Below, in pieces: positions 1-6,901 of a DNA stretch of 16,345 nucleotides. Each line of letters starts with the position of its first letter. Within the stretch, counting starts at the first letter, position 1. Position numbers and translations under genes: made by a program. Below the pieces are notes generated by a model. The model saw only the letters and a list, made by a program, of their open reading frames with translations. It searched no databases and was not told the origin of the DNA. Source of the stretch: Hoskinsella mucinilytica (lineage in GTDB: Bacteria > Bacillota_I > Bacilli_A > Erysipelotrichales > Erysipelotrichaceae); contig NZ_JBEQZJ010000060.1 of assembly GCF_045223415.1 (NCBI RefSeq), positions 1 through 16,345 of the forward strand, in the 5' to 3' direction.

Positions 1-270
1 GAATCAGTCAATAAGGCTGATGAAAAGGGATGAAGCTCTACCTTCATCCCTTTTAGACGTTTGGGAGTACCAGTTTTAAAACAAAGTAACAGTGTAGAAT
101 CCCTCTCCCTATTCCCCCAAATAGCCCAATCTTTACAGAATCAGACTATTTTTTTCTTTTACTGTTTTTCAGTACAAGATTGACAATCATCCAAACTAGC
201 ATTAGAACGATACAAGTTAGTTCTTCCACTAGGTAGTATATATAAATACGTAAAACAGGTACGAAAATCC
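1..270 (-). pseudogene. Decayed fourth copy of the type I toxin-antitoxin-like cassette
   Basis: This stretch aligns with the three intact cassettes at 6705-8240. It keeps the bidirectional hairpin (23-54), the C-run motif (101-127) and codons 8-36 plus the stop of the membrane peptide (stop at 146-148, minus strand). Compared with the copy at 7264-7808 it has lost 86 bp between AGGTAG and TATATATAAATACG, around position 236. That removes the leader ORF, both ribosome-binding sites and the first seven toxin codons. No in-frame start with a Shine-Dalgarno replaces them, so the toxin should not be made. The plus-strand promoter of its antisense RNA would lie before the window start and cannot be judged. 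Confidence 0.8.
23..54. terminator. Bidirectional hairpin of the decayed cassette
   Basis: A perfect 13-bp stem, AAAAGGGATGAAG / CTTCATCCCTTTT, has a six-base loop, CTCTAC. The A-run and T-run give a four-U tail on both strands, so it can end transcripts from either side. The loop differs from those of the other copies (CGCCAC, CGCCAC, GTGGTG). Confidence 0.75.
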
Positions 271-574
271 TAAATTATTTTTATAATTTTTACTAAAAGA
301 CAATCTTTTACTAAATTTCCTATGGAAAATTTTGTGCAATAAGGGAATTTTCAATGTAAAATATAATCATCTTAAAGAATGTGATTTTAAGTAAATTAGA
401 AAGTTATTTCAAGTCAGAAGAAATTTAGTGAGATGCTTTATATGCGAATTTTAAAGTGATATAAAAAACAAACAACCTCTTTATTAGATTTCCACATTAG
501 AATAGGAAATTTAGCAAATGGAAGTATCTATTTGGGCATGTTATAATAAAATTGAAAAAGAAGGGATATTGTTT
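271..574 (+). promoter_or_regulatory. Upstream region of the PTS activator gene
   Basis: No gene is seen here. A perfect -10 hexamer, TATAAT, lies at 362-367 but has no good -35 at 16-18 bp. It is preceded by small inverted repeats (AAATTTCC/GGAAAATTT around 313-333 and GAAAATT/AATTTTC around 325-351). TTTCCACATT at 489-498 matches ten bases of the right arm of the operator-like repeat at 2995-3006 in front of the PTS operon. The same regulator might therefore also bind near its own gene. The exact promoter is not resolved. Confidence 0.35.
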
Positions 575-2497
575 ATGAGAGGTAACAGAGAAAGAGATAT
601 TTTATTGCATATATCGGAAAATGAATATCGTACTTCACAATCGCTTGCAGAAGTTTTTCATGTAAGCGATCGAACAATACGCAATGATCTAAAAGAAATG
701 AATGAGGTACTTTTACATTATGGAGCAGAAATCATTAGCAAGCCTAAGATAGGAAATATATTACATGTAAAGGATCGTAAAAAATTTCAAAAATATCTTG
801 ATCAATTATATCAAGAAGATGAAGAAAATTTACCTATAACATCAAGAGAGCGTGTGCATTATTTATTAGAGTACCTTTTACATGTTGAACGTTATGTAAA
901 ACTAGATGATTTATGTGACACTTTATTTATTAGTAAATCAAGTTTATCACAAGATCTGAAAGAAGTAAGGAAATATTTAGAACAATATAATTTAAAATTA
1001 GTAAGCAAACCTAACTATGGTGTACGTGTAGAGGGTCGTGAATTTGATTTTCGTCTTTGTATTGCTAATTCAGCAATTGAACGCATTGTTAACAAGGATA
1101 TGAAAAAAAGTCAACAAAGCATTTTGAAAAAAATTGGAGATATATTACAAGAAACTTTCGATAAACATGCATTTAAAATGTCAGAAGTAGCCTTTCAAAA
1201 TTTAATCATACATATTTTTATTGCTATAGAACGAATTCAGGGAAATTGTTATGTACCATTAGAAGATGAGCAATTGAAAACTTTGCAGAAAGAAGTAGAG
1301 TATGGAATGGCAGAAGAAATTGTTAGTCAAATGGAGCAAGTTTTTTCCGAAACATTTCCAGATTCTGAAATTGGTTATATAGCGATACATTTAGCTGCAA
1401 AGAAAACTATCGAAATTGATAATGTAATGGATAATATGGTTATCAGTGATGAAGTTAATGAAACGGTTTCACATATGCTGGAAGAAGTATATGAAGCTTT
1501 TAAAATTGATTTTTTAGATGATTTTGATTTAAGAATGATGTTAGCACTTCATTTAGTACCATTTAAAGTTAGAATGGAATATGATATTATTCTACATAAT
1601 CCATTATTGAAAGAAATAAAAAACCGTTATACGCTTGCATATAATATTGCAGTAGCAGCAAGTGATGTATTAAGAGAATGTTACCATAAGGAAATAAAAG
1701 AAGATGAAATAGGTTATTTTGCGCTCCATTTCAATTTGGCATTGGAACGTAAAAAGGTAAATAAAAGAAAAAAGAATATTTTAATTGTATGTGGTACAGG
1801 AAGAGGTACTGCACAACTTCTCGTTTATAAGTATAAAGAAACATTCGGAAAATATCTTGAAAATATCTATACTTGTGATACCATGAGTGTTGGAAAACAA
1901 GATTTTAATAAAATTGATTACATTATTGCTACGGTACCTATTCAAGTTAAAGTTCCTGTTCCTATTTTAGAAGTAAAATTTTTTCTAGAAGATCGGGATA
2001 TTCAGGCAGTAAAAACTTTATTAAGTAAGGATCACAATTCATCGATCTCAAAATATTTTGATCAAAGACTTTTTTTGATTAATGTTGAAGTCAATAATAA
2101 AGAAGAAGCATTGCAAAAAATGGTTGAAAAAATAAGAGAGATTAAAGAAATTCCAGATAATTTCTATGATGCTGTAATGAAGCGTGAAAAACAAGCTGTT
2201 ACCGAATTTGGTAACTTGGTGGCAATTCCTCATCCTTATCGAGCTATAAGCAAAGAGACATTTGTTTGTATCATGGTTTTAAACAAACCGATACTTTGGG
2301 ATAAGAAAAAAGTACAACTAATCTATTTAATGTCAATGGAAGATAATATGAATCGTAATTTACAACAATTTTATAAAATCACTAGTAAATTGTTAATGAA
2401 CAAGGATTATGTCAAAGAAATCATCCAAGGGAAAGATTTTAATGTATTACTACAAATGTTTCACAATATAGAGGAGCAACTAGAAATGGAGGAATGA
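575..2497 (+). CDS. licR: LicR/BglG-type PTS-regulated transcriptional activator
   Basis: This multi-domain activator of a beta-glucoside PTS operon is about 640 aa. The order is an N-terminal helix-turn-helix (about residues 1-60), a second Mga-like HTH (about 85-155), PRD1 with His213 and His272, PRD2 with His326 and His385, an EIIB-like domain with Cys406 in an ILIVCGTG motif, and a C-terminal EIIA-like domain with His553 in IPHPYR. In this family PTS phosphorylation of the PRD histidines sets activity according to sugar supply. The ATG at 575 is preferred over the one at 518 because AAGAAGGG precedes it and the HTH starts immediately, as in relatives; the 518 start would add 19 poorly matching residues. 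It overlaps the Shine-Dalgarno of the next gene and is probably cotranscribed with it. The lic name rests on domain order and neighbours; the exact sugar is inferred. Confidence 0.88.
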   Translation: MRGNRERDILLHISENEYRTSQSLAEVFHVSDRTIRNDLKEMNEVLLHYGAEIISKPKIGNILHVKDRKKFQKYLDQLYQEDEENLPITSRERVHYLLEYLLHVERYVKLDDLCDTLFISKSSLSQDLKEVRKYLEQYNLKLVSKPNYGVRVEGREFDFRLCIANSAIERIVNKDMKKSQQSILKKIGDILQETFDKHAFKMSEVAFQNLIIHIFIAIERIQGNCYVPLEDEQLKTLQKEVEYGMAEEIVSQMEQVFSETFPDSEIGYIAIHLAAKKTIEIDNVMDNMVISDEVNETVSHMLEEVYEAFKIDFLDDFDLRMMLALHLVPFKVRMEYDIILHNPLLKEIKNRYTLAYNIAVAASDVLRECYHKEIKEDEIGYFALHFNLALERKKVNKRKKNILIVCGTGRGTAQLLVYKYKETFGKYLENIYTCDTMSVGKQDFNKIDYIIATVPIQVKVPVPILEVKFFLEDRDIQAVKTLLSKDHNSSISKYFDQRLFLINVEVNNKEEALQKMVEKIREIKEIPDNFYDAVMKREKQAVTEFGNLVAIPHPYRAISKETFVCIMVLNKPILWDKKKVQLIYLMSMEDNMNRNLQQFYKITSKLLMNKDYVKEIIQGKDFNVLLQMFHNIEEQLEMEE

Positions 2498-2502
2498 AAG
2501 AT

Positions 2503-2835
2503 ATGAATATTTTATTAACATGTAGTGCAGGAATGTCTACAAGTATGCTAGTAGAATGCATGAGTCAATACTGTAGAAAAGAACATAAAAAGTATAATAT
2601 TTGGACAGTAGACCAAGGTATTTTGGAAAATGAATTAGAAGTAAAAGAGGTAGATGTTGTATTATTAGGACCACAGGTTCGCCACATACTGAAACGAGTG
2701 AAAAAAATTTGTGAAGGTACTATACCTGTAGCGATTATTCGTGATTCAGATTATGGTACATTAAATGGAAAAGCTGTAGTTCAATATGCAGAAGAATTAG
2801 TATTAGAATTTCATGAGACGAAGGGGGATGTCTAA
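2503..2835 (+). CDS. PTS EIIB, lactose/cellobiose family (paralogue linked to the regulator)
   Basis: This 110-aa cytoplasmic phosphocarrier has the EIIB signature at its N-terminus: Cys7 in LLTCSAGMSTS followed by a P-loop-like turn, and later LLGPQVRHI. The ATG at 2503 is chosen over 2494 because GGAGG (2488-2492) is ten bases from 2503 but only one base from 2494, and because the resulting start (MNILLTCSAG) matches the second EIIB (MNIMLACSAG). The gene begins five bases after the activator stop and ends inside a terminator hairpin, so it belongs with the activator and not with the transporter operon. It closely resembles the EIIB at 3455 but is clearly diverged. It could be a dedicated signal carrier to the activator, or a spare transporter subunit. 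Confidence 0.88.
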   Translation: MNILLTCSAGMSTSMLVECMSQYCRKEHKKYNIWTVDQGILENELEVKEVDVVLLGPQVRHILKRVKKICEGTIPVAIIRDSDYGTLNGKAVVQYAEELVLEFHETKGDV

Positions 2836-2849
2836 CGACATCCTTTTTT
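2826..2849 (+). terminator. Rho-independent terminator after the regulator-EIIB unit
   Basis: A perfect stem GGATGTC / GACATCC with loop TAAC is followed by six T. The stop codon of the EIIB gene forms part of the loop. It separates the regulator unit from the transporter operon. Confidence 0.85.
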
Positions 2850-2914
2850 GTGGTGTTAACTATGGTATACAACTATCTTAAAGTCCATAGTATCATGTAA
2901 TTTGAAGTCAGAAA

Positions 2915-2942
2915 TTTGGATCGTTGTCACCTTTGCTATGAT
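2915..2942 (+). promoter_or_regulatory. Candidate extended -10 promoter of the PTS operon
   Basis: TTTGGA (2915-2920), a 16-bp spacer and TGCTATGAT (extended TG plus TATGAT, 2934-2942) would start RNA near 2949, upstream of the inverted repeat. A weak CcpA-site look-alike, TTGGATCGTTGTCA (2916-2929, two mismatches to the fixed positions), overlaps it. The alternative promoter is at 3027-3055. Confidence 0.4.
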
Positions 2943-2968
2943 GTCTCTATCCGATTATTTCCATAATG

Positions 2969-3006
2969 AATGTGGAAAAATATAAAACATACAGTTTTTC
3001 CACATT
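2969..3006. promoter_or_regulatory. Operator-like perfect 12-bp inverted repeat before the PTS operon
   Basis: AATGTGGAAAAA (2969-2980) and TTTTTCCACATT (2995-3006) are exact reverse complements separated by 14 bases, with centres about 26 bp apart. It has no U tail and an AT-rich stem, which fits a protein-binding site better than a terminator. If RNA starts near 3062 (promoter at 3027-3055) the site is centred near -74, a normal place for an activator such as the LicR-type protein at 575-2497. That the activator binds here is inference. Confidence 0.6.
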
Positions 3007-3026
3007 GTAAAAGGAAAAACTACCGC

Positions 3027-3055
3027 TGGAGCCAGGACTTGTTATATCTTATGAT
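3027..3055 (+). promoter_or_regulatory. Candidate activator-dependent promoter of the PTS operon
   Basis: TGGAGC (3027-3032), a 17-bp spacer and TATGAT (3050-3055) lie just downstream of the operator-like repeat. The poor -35 would suit a promoter that needs an activator. It competes with the extended -10 candidate at 2915-2942. Confidence 0.35.
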
Positions 3056-3119
3056 AAGAGTGTCAAAAGACAAACAACATGTAGCGTGCACAAAACATGG
3101 AAAAGATTGGAGGGTTTAT

Positions 3120-3458
3120 ATGGATGAAAGTAATTATGAAACATCCTTTGGGTTAATTTTACACGCAGGGGATTCAAAATCAAAATCGTTAATGGCAATA
3201 GAAGAAGCTAGAGCATTTAATTTTGAAGAAGCTAGACGTTTGGTAAAAGAGGCTCAGGAAAATCTAAAAATAGCACATCAAACACAAACAGAATTAATAC
3301 AAAGTGTAGCAAAAGGTGGAAATGTGAATGTAGATGTATTATTGGTACATGCACAGGATCATTTAACAACAGCGATGATCATGGTTGATCAGGCTCAGGA
3401 ATTTATTCATATATATGAGTTATTAAAAGATGTAATAAAAGGAGAAAAATCAAAATGA
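3120..3458 (+). CDS. licA: PTS EIIA, lactose/cellobiose family
   Basis: This 112-aa cytoplasmic phosphocarrier passes phosphate from HPr to EIIB. The family signature VHAQDHL gives the probable phosphorylated His77, with Asp80 in the place of the metal-binding Asp at the trimer axis of lactose-type EIIA. The rest is helical (FNFEEARRLVKEAQENL, QTQTELIQ), as expected for the three-helix bundle. The ATG at 3120 is chosen because GGAGGG (3109-3114) precedes it by five bases and the length is then normal. An upstream in-frame extension to 2970 has no ribosome-binding site and runs through the operator-like repeat. The stop overlaps the next gene's start in ATGA, indicating translational coupling with EIIB. 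Confidence 0.9.
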   Translation: MDESNYETSFGLILHAGDSKSKSLMAIEEARAFNFEEARRLVKEAQENLKIAHQTQTELIQSVAKGGNVNVDVLLVHAQDHLTTAMIMVDQAQEFIHIYELLKDVIKGEKSK

Positions 3459-3769
3459 ATATTATGTTAGCTTGTAGTGCTGGTATGTCAACTAGCCTAG
3501 TTGTATCAAAAATGCAAGAAGCAGCAAAACAACAGGGGAAGACAGATTATAAAATATGGGCAGTCGATCAAACACAAATCGAAGATGAGTTAGGTAATTT
3601 TGATGTATTGTTACTTGGACCTCAAGTTCGTCATATTATGAGAAAAGTCACAAAGATCGTAGATGGGAAAGCGCCAATCGAAGTTATTGACGCAGTTGCC
3701 TATGGAACTTGTAATGGAGAAGCAGTTCTAAAACAGGCAGAAGCTTTAAAAGAGAGAGGAGGAAAATAA
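3455..3769 (+). CDS. licB: PTS EIIB, lactose/cellobiose family (transport operon)
   Basis: This 104-aa phosphocarrier transfers phosphate from EIIA to the incoming sugar bound by EIIC. Cys7 lies in MLACSAGMSTS, the phosphorylated cysteine of the family, and LLGPQVRHI is also conserved. The start overlaps the EIIA stop (ATGA) with GGAG ten bases upstream, and the gene ends directly against the EIIC start. It is a paralogue of the EIIB at 2503-2835, sharing the CSAGMSTS loop, the IW-VDQ stretch and the GPQVRHI motif. Its place between EIIA and EIIC makes it the transport subunit. Confidence 0.92.
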   Translation: MNIMLACSAGMSTSLVVSKMQEAAKQQGKTDYKIWAVDQTQIEDELGNFDVLLLGPQVRHIMRKVTKIVDGKAPIEVIDAVAYGTCNGEAVLKQAEALKERGGK

Positions 3770-5080
3770 ATGGCAAAGTTTTCTGAAAAATTTGAAGATG
3801 GTTTGATTTCAATTGCGGAAAAAGTGGATGACAATCAATATTTAAGTGCAATAAAAAATGCGTTTACAGTATATATGCCATTTATCATGATTGGTTCCTT
3901 TGCAACATTGTTGAATACACTTGTTTGTTCAACAACTGCTGGTCTTGCAAAGTTTATACCTTCATTAAGCAGTATTTCACCAGCCTTTACTGCAATTAAT
4001 TTTGCGACAATGTCATTTATGGCTATTCCTATTGTTTACTTAATTGCAATGAATCTTGCAAGGCATGATAAACTACCAGATCAATTAACAGGGGCAGCAG
4101 CATTATGTGCTTATATTGCAGTTGTACCACAAGCTGTTACTATGGCAGTAGAAGGTATTGAACAAATAGTAAGTGGCTCTGGTATTCCTACTTCAGCCCT
4201 TGGAGCGCAAGGATTATTCATTGGTATGTTGATTGCAATTGTAGGAGAGAAACTATTTGGTGCATTTATGAAGATCGATAAGATTAAAATTAAGATGCCT
4301 CCAAGTGTTCCCGCAATGATTTCTCAATCTTTCAATACATTAATTCCAATTTTATTAACACTTGTATTGATTGGTGTTGCAGGACAGTTAGTAGTTTTAA
4401 CGAGTGGAAATTATATCAATGAACTAATTTATACAGTGATTCAAGCACCAATGGAAGCGATTTTCCAAAGCCCTGTTGGAATCATTGGAATTGTGATCAT
4501 TTCGCAGGTTTTCTGGTTCTTAGGAATCCATGGTGGTTTAATTATCTCTCCAGTACGTAATCCTCTATGTATGGCAGCTGTTGCAGCTAATACTTCAGCA
4601 TTGGCGGCTGGACTTACACCAAATCAGCCAGTAACAGCAGGATTCTGGATTGCATTTGTTACGGTTGGTGGCGCAGGTATGATTTTATCCTTGCTGATTG
4701 CTATCTTTATATTCTCAAAACGTTCTGATCATCGAATGATTGCAAAACTGAGTATTGTGCCTGCTATTTGTGGAATTAGTGAACCAGTTGTTTTTGGTCT
4801 TCCTCTAGTATTAAATCCTACCTTTGCTATTCCATTCATTTTCAATAGTGGAATTGCGACAGGTATAGCAATGTTAGCAACGAATATTGGTTTTATGCCT
4901 TGTAATACAGTAGATGTTCCTTTTGGAATTCCCGTGTTATTCAACGCCTTTGTTGGTCATGGATGGCAAGGTGTTGTCGTACAATTTATTATTCTAGTTG
5001 TAACAACTATTGTTTGGATCCCATTTGTACTCATGTCAAATAAAGAAGCAAAAAAATCGGAAGTAGAAAAAGAAGTATAA
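3770..5080 (+). CDS. licC: PTS EIIC, cellobiose/lichenan-type sugar permease
   Basis: This 436-aa polytopic membrane protein forms the sugar channel of the PTS. It has the usual length and about ten hydrophobic segments spread from residue 33 to 425. Conserved family blocks are the GIHGG motif near residue 252 and GISEPVVFGLPLVLNP near residue 334, which contain the substrate-pocket His and Glu of lactose-type EIIC. GGAGG sits seven bases before the ATG, and the gene abuts EIIB. A short hairpin (AGAAAGA/TCTTTCT, 5080-5101) with no strong T tract lies between this gene and the glucosidase and may modulate mRNA stability. The substrate is probably cellobiose or a related beta-diglucoside, judged from the neighbours; this is not proven. 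Confidence 0.92.
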   Translation: MAKFSEKFEDGLISIAEKVDDNQYLSAIKNAFTVYMPFIMIGSFATLLNTLVCSTTAGLAKFIPSLSSISPAFTAINFATMSFMAIPIVYLIAMNLARHDKLPDQLTGAAALCAYIAVVPQAVTMAVEGIEQIVSGSGIPTSALGAQGLFIGMLIAIVGEKLFGAFMKIDKIKIKMPPSVPAMISQSFNTLIPILLTLVLIGVAGQLVVLTSGNYINELIYTVIQAPMEAIFQSPVGIIGIVIISQVFWFLGIHGGLIISPVRNPLCMAAVAANTSALAAGLTPNQPVTAGFWIAFVTVGGAGMILSLLIAIFIFSKRSDHRMIAKLSIVPAICGISEPVVFGLPLVLNPTFAIPFIFNSGIATGIAMLATNIGFMPCNTVDVPFGIPVLFNAFVGHGWQGVVVQFIILVVTTIVWIPFVLMSNKEAKKSEVEKEV

Positions 5081-5127
5081 GAAAGAGTAGATGTTCTTTC
5101 TAATATAAAAAGATGAAGGAGAAAATT

Positions 5128-6591
5128 ATGGCAAGATTTCCAGAAGGGTTTTTATGGGGTGGCGCAATTGCAGCCAACCAGTGTGAAGGCGCATGGAACG
5201 TCGATGGTAAAGGAATGAGTGTAGCAGATGTAGCAAGATTCAAACCTGACGTTGATAAAAAAGATTATGAAGCACAATGGAAAGTAACTCAGCAAGATAT
5301 AGAAGATGCAATGCAAAGCAATGATGAAGTATATTATGCAAAGCGTCATGGTAATGATTTTTACCATCATTATAAAGAAGATATCGCATTATTTGCGGAA
5401 ATGGGATTCAAAACATTACGATTATCTATTGCTTGGACACGCATTTTTCCTCAAGGAGATGAGGAAAGACCGAATGAAAAAGGATTAGCATATTATGAGG
5501 ATGTATTTAAAACCTTAAAGAAATATAACATAGAGCCACTTGTTACATTATCTCATTATGAAATGCCACTCTATTTAACTCAGCAGTATGAAGGATGGGC
5601 AAGCCGTGAAGTAGTTGATATGTTTGTAAAATACGCTAAGATTTGCTTTGAACGATATAAAGGACTTGTCAAATATTGGCTTACATTTAATGAAATTGAC
5701 AGTGTATTCCGTCACCCATTTACAACTGTAGGCATTTTAGAAGAACGTTATGAAAATAAAAAGCAAGAGGAAGAAGCAATTTATCAAGCACTTCATCATC
5801 AATTTGTTGCAAGCGCTTTGGCTACTAAATATGCAAAAGAAATTGATCCGGCGAATCAGATAGGCTGTATGATAACAAAGACTTTGACTTATCCAGAAAC
5901 CTGTCATCCTGGTGATGTATATTTAGCACAAAAAGATAATCGATTTAATTCTCTGTATACTGATGTGCAAGTTCGTGGAGAATACCCTTTGTTTATAAAA
6001 AAAATATGGCAAGATCAGGAGTTTCATATCATATTTAAGGAAGGAGATGAAGAGATATTAAAAGCTCATACCGTTGATTTTATCTCTTTTAGCTATTATA
6101 TGTCCATGGTGCAGAGTATCCATGCAAAAGAAAGAGAAAAAGTTGGAGGTAATTTAACCAAGGGTGTAAAAAATCCGTATTTACCTATTACAGAATGGGG
6201 TTGGCAAGTTGATCCAAAGGGTTTGCAAATTTCTTTGATTGATTTATATGATCGTTATCAAAAACCGTTATGGATAGTTGAAAATGGTTTAGGATATATA
6301 GAAACCTTAAATCAGAATAATACGGTTATAGACGATTATCGAATTGATTATTTTAAAGAACATTTTGAAGCGATTGCGGAAGCCATTAAAGATGGTGTTG
6401 AGGTAATGGGATATACCTCATGGGCATGTATTGATTTAGTGAGTGCTTCAACATCACAAATGAATAAGCGTTATGGTTTCATTTATGTAGATTTAGATGA
6501 TTATAATCAAGGTACATTAAAGAGGTATAAGAAAAAATCCTTTGATTGGTATAAAAAAGTGATTTCTACAAACGGTGAAGATATAAATTAA
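5128..6591 (+). CDS. 6-phospho-beta-glucosidase, glycoside hydrolase family 1
   Basis: This 487-aa cytoplasmic enzyme hydrolyses the 6-phospho-beta-glucosides delivered by the PTS to glucose 6-phosphate and glucose or an aglycone. GH1 landmarks are FPEGFLWGGAIAANQCEG at the N-terminus, the acid/base Glu189 in LTFNEID, and the nucleophile Glu385 in IVENGLG. The phosphate-binding run SASTSQMNKRYGFIYVD (about 439-455), with its Ser, Lys and Tyr, marks 6-phospho-glycosidases as opposed to free glucosidases. The ATG at 5128 is chosen because AAGGAG lies seven bases upstream; an in-frame ATG at 5113 would place that Shine-Dalgarno inside the coding region. It is the last gene of the PTS operon and is followed by hairpins and a terminator. 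Exact aglycone preference (BglA, BglH or AbgA-like) cannot be told. Confidence 0.93.
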   Translation: MARFPEGFLWGGAIAANQCEGAWNVDGKGMSVADVARFKPDVDKKDYEAQWKVTQQDIEDAMQSNDEVYYAKRHGNDFYHHYKEDIALFAEMGFKTLRLSIAWTRIFPQGDEERPNEKGLAYYEDVFKTLKKYNIEPLVTLSHYEMPLYLTQQYEGWASREVVDMFVKYAKICFERYKGLVKYWLTFNEIDSVFRHPFTTVGILEERYENKKQEEEAIYQALHHQFVASALATKYAKEIDPANQIGCMITKTLTYPETCHPGDVYLAQKDNRFNSLYTDVQVRGEYPLFIKKIWQDQEFHIIFKEGDEEILKAHTVDFISFSYYMSMVQSIHAKEREKVGGNLTKGVKNPYLPITEWGWQVDPKGLQISLIDLYDRYQKPLWIVENGLGYIETLNQNNTVIDDYRIDYFKEHFEAIAEAIKDGVEVMGYTSWACIDLVSASTSQMNKRYGFIYVDLDDYNQGTLKRYKKKSFDWYKKVISTNGEDIN

Positions 6592-6595
6592 TGCA

Positions 6596-6618
6596 ATGAT
6601 AAGATAAAATCTTATCAT
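6596..6618. other. AT-rich perfect hairpin after the glucosidase
   Basis: ATGATAAGAT, loop AAA, ATCTTATCAT form a perfect 10-bp stem five bases after the glucosidase stop. There is no T tract after it, so it is more likely an mRNA 3'-end stabiliser than a terminator. The real terminator follows at 6662. Confidence 0.4.
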
Positions 6619-6661
6619 AATAAAAGTAGCGCATTCATAATTGTTGCTATACAAAAAAGAG

Positions 6662-6697
6662 GAAAATGATTTCAAAATATCATTTTCTTTTTATTTT
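6662..6697 (+). terminator. Rho-independent terminator of the PTS operon
   Basis: A 9-bp stem GAAAATGAT / ATCATTTTC with an eight-base loop is followed by TTTTTATTTT. It ends the EIIA-EIIB-EIIC-glucosidase transcript shortly before the toxin-antitoxin array starts. Confidence 0.75.
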
Positions 6698-6710
6698 CTA
6701 TACTCATCAC

Positions 6711-6739
6711 TTGTTTTTAAACTATATATGAGTTATAAT
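6711..6739 (+). promoter_or_regulatory. Promoter of antisense RNA, cassette 1
   Basis: TTGTTT (6711-6716), exactly 17 bp, then a perfect TATAAT (6734-6739). RNA would start near 6746. The spacing and hexamers are kept in all three copies. Confidence 0.75.
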
Positions 6740-6745
6740 AACACT

Positions 6746-6810
6746 GCCAGTTTTAGAAATCAGTCAATAAGACTGATGAAAAGGGATGAAGCGCCACCTT
6801 CATCCCTTTT
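6746..6810 (+). ncRNA. Putative antitoxin RNA, cassette 1 (~65 nt)
   Basis: A strong promoter points into the shared hairpin, so a short untranslated RNA of about 65 nt is predicted, running from near 6746 to the U run at 6807-6810. It has a small 5' hairpin (ATCAGTC/GACTGAT, 6759-6777) and the long terminator hairpin. It is convergent with, and overlaps the 3' end of, the minus-strand toxin mRNA. Its 5' segment CCAGTTTTAGAA (6747-6758) repeats, with one difference, CCAGTTTTGGAA (6826-6837). The RNA can therefore pair with a second site in the toxin mRNA 3' region. This resembles the convergent layouts of Fst/par, txpA/ratA and bsrG/SR4. No coding potential is seen. Confidence 0.65.
6779..6810. 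terminator. Bidirectional terminator hairpin, cassette 1
   Basis: A perfect 13-bp stem AAAAGGGATGAAG / CTTCATCCCTTTT with loop CGCCAC has four U on either strand. It ends both the plus-strand RNA and the minus-strand toxin mRNA, so the two RNAs carry fully complementary hairpins. Confidence 0.8.
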
Positions 6811-6856
6811 AGACGTTTAGGAGTACCAGTTTTGGAACAAAGTTACAGTGTAGAAT

Positions 6857-6883
6857 CCCTCTCCCTATTCCCCCAAATAGCCC
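6857..6883 (-). other. Putative RNA G-quadruplex in toxin mRNA 3' region, cassette 1
   Basis: On the minus strand there are four G runs, GGG-N6-GGGGG-N4-GGG-N3-GGG, 19 bases after the toxin stop. It fits the standard G3+ N1-7 pattern and is striking in such AT-rich DNA. The runs are identical in all four copies, including the decayed one; only a middle loop base varies (TATT or AATT on the plus strand). Confidence 0.5.
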
Positions 6884-6901
6884 AATCTTTGCAGAATCAG
6901 A

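Noticed and set aside
518..574. Upstream in-frame ATG of the activator
   Set aside because: AGGAAA precedes it, so it is possible, but the 19 extra residues do not look like the family N-terminus and the ATG at 575 gives a standard HTH start.
2916..2929. CcpA (cre) site look-alike TTGGATCGTTGTCA
   Set aside because: Two of the fixed consensus positions mismatch. Catabolite repression of such operons is common, but this site alone does not show it.
2970..3119. N-terminal extension of the PTS EIIA reading frame
   Set aside because: No ribosome-binding site at 2970, unlike any EIIA, and it contains the perfect inverted repeat. The start at 3120 has GGAGGG and gives normal length.
4729..4944. 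Opposite-strand open frames inside the EIIC, glucosidase, noc, LAL and lipoprotein genes
   Set aside because: They are shadows of strong coding frames, without ribosome-binding sites or plausible products.
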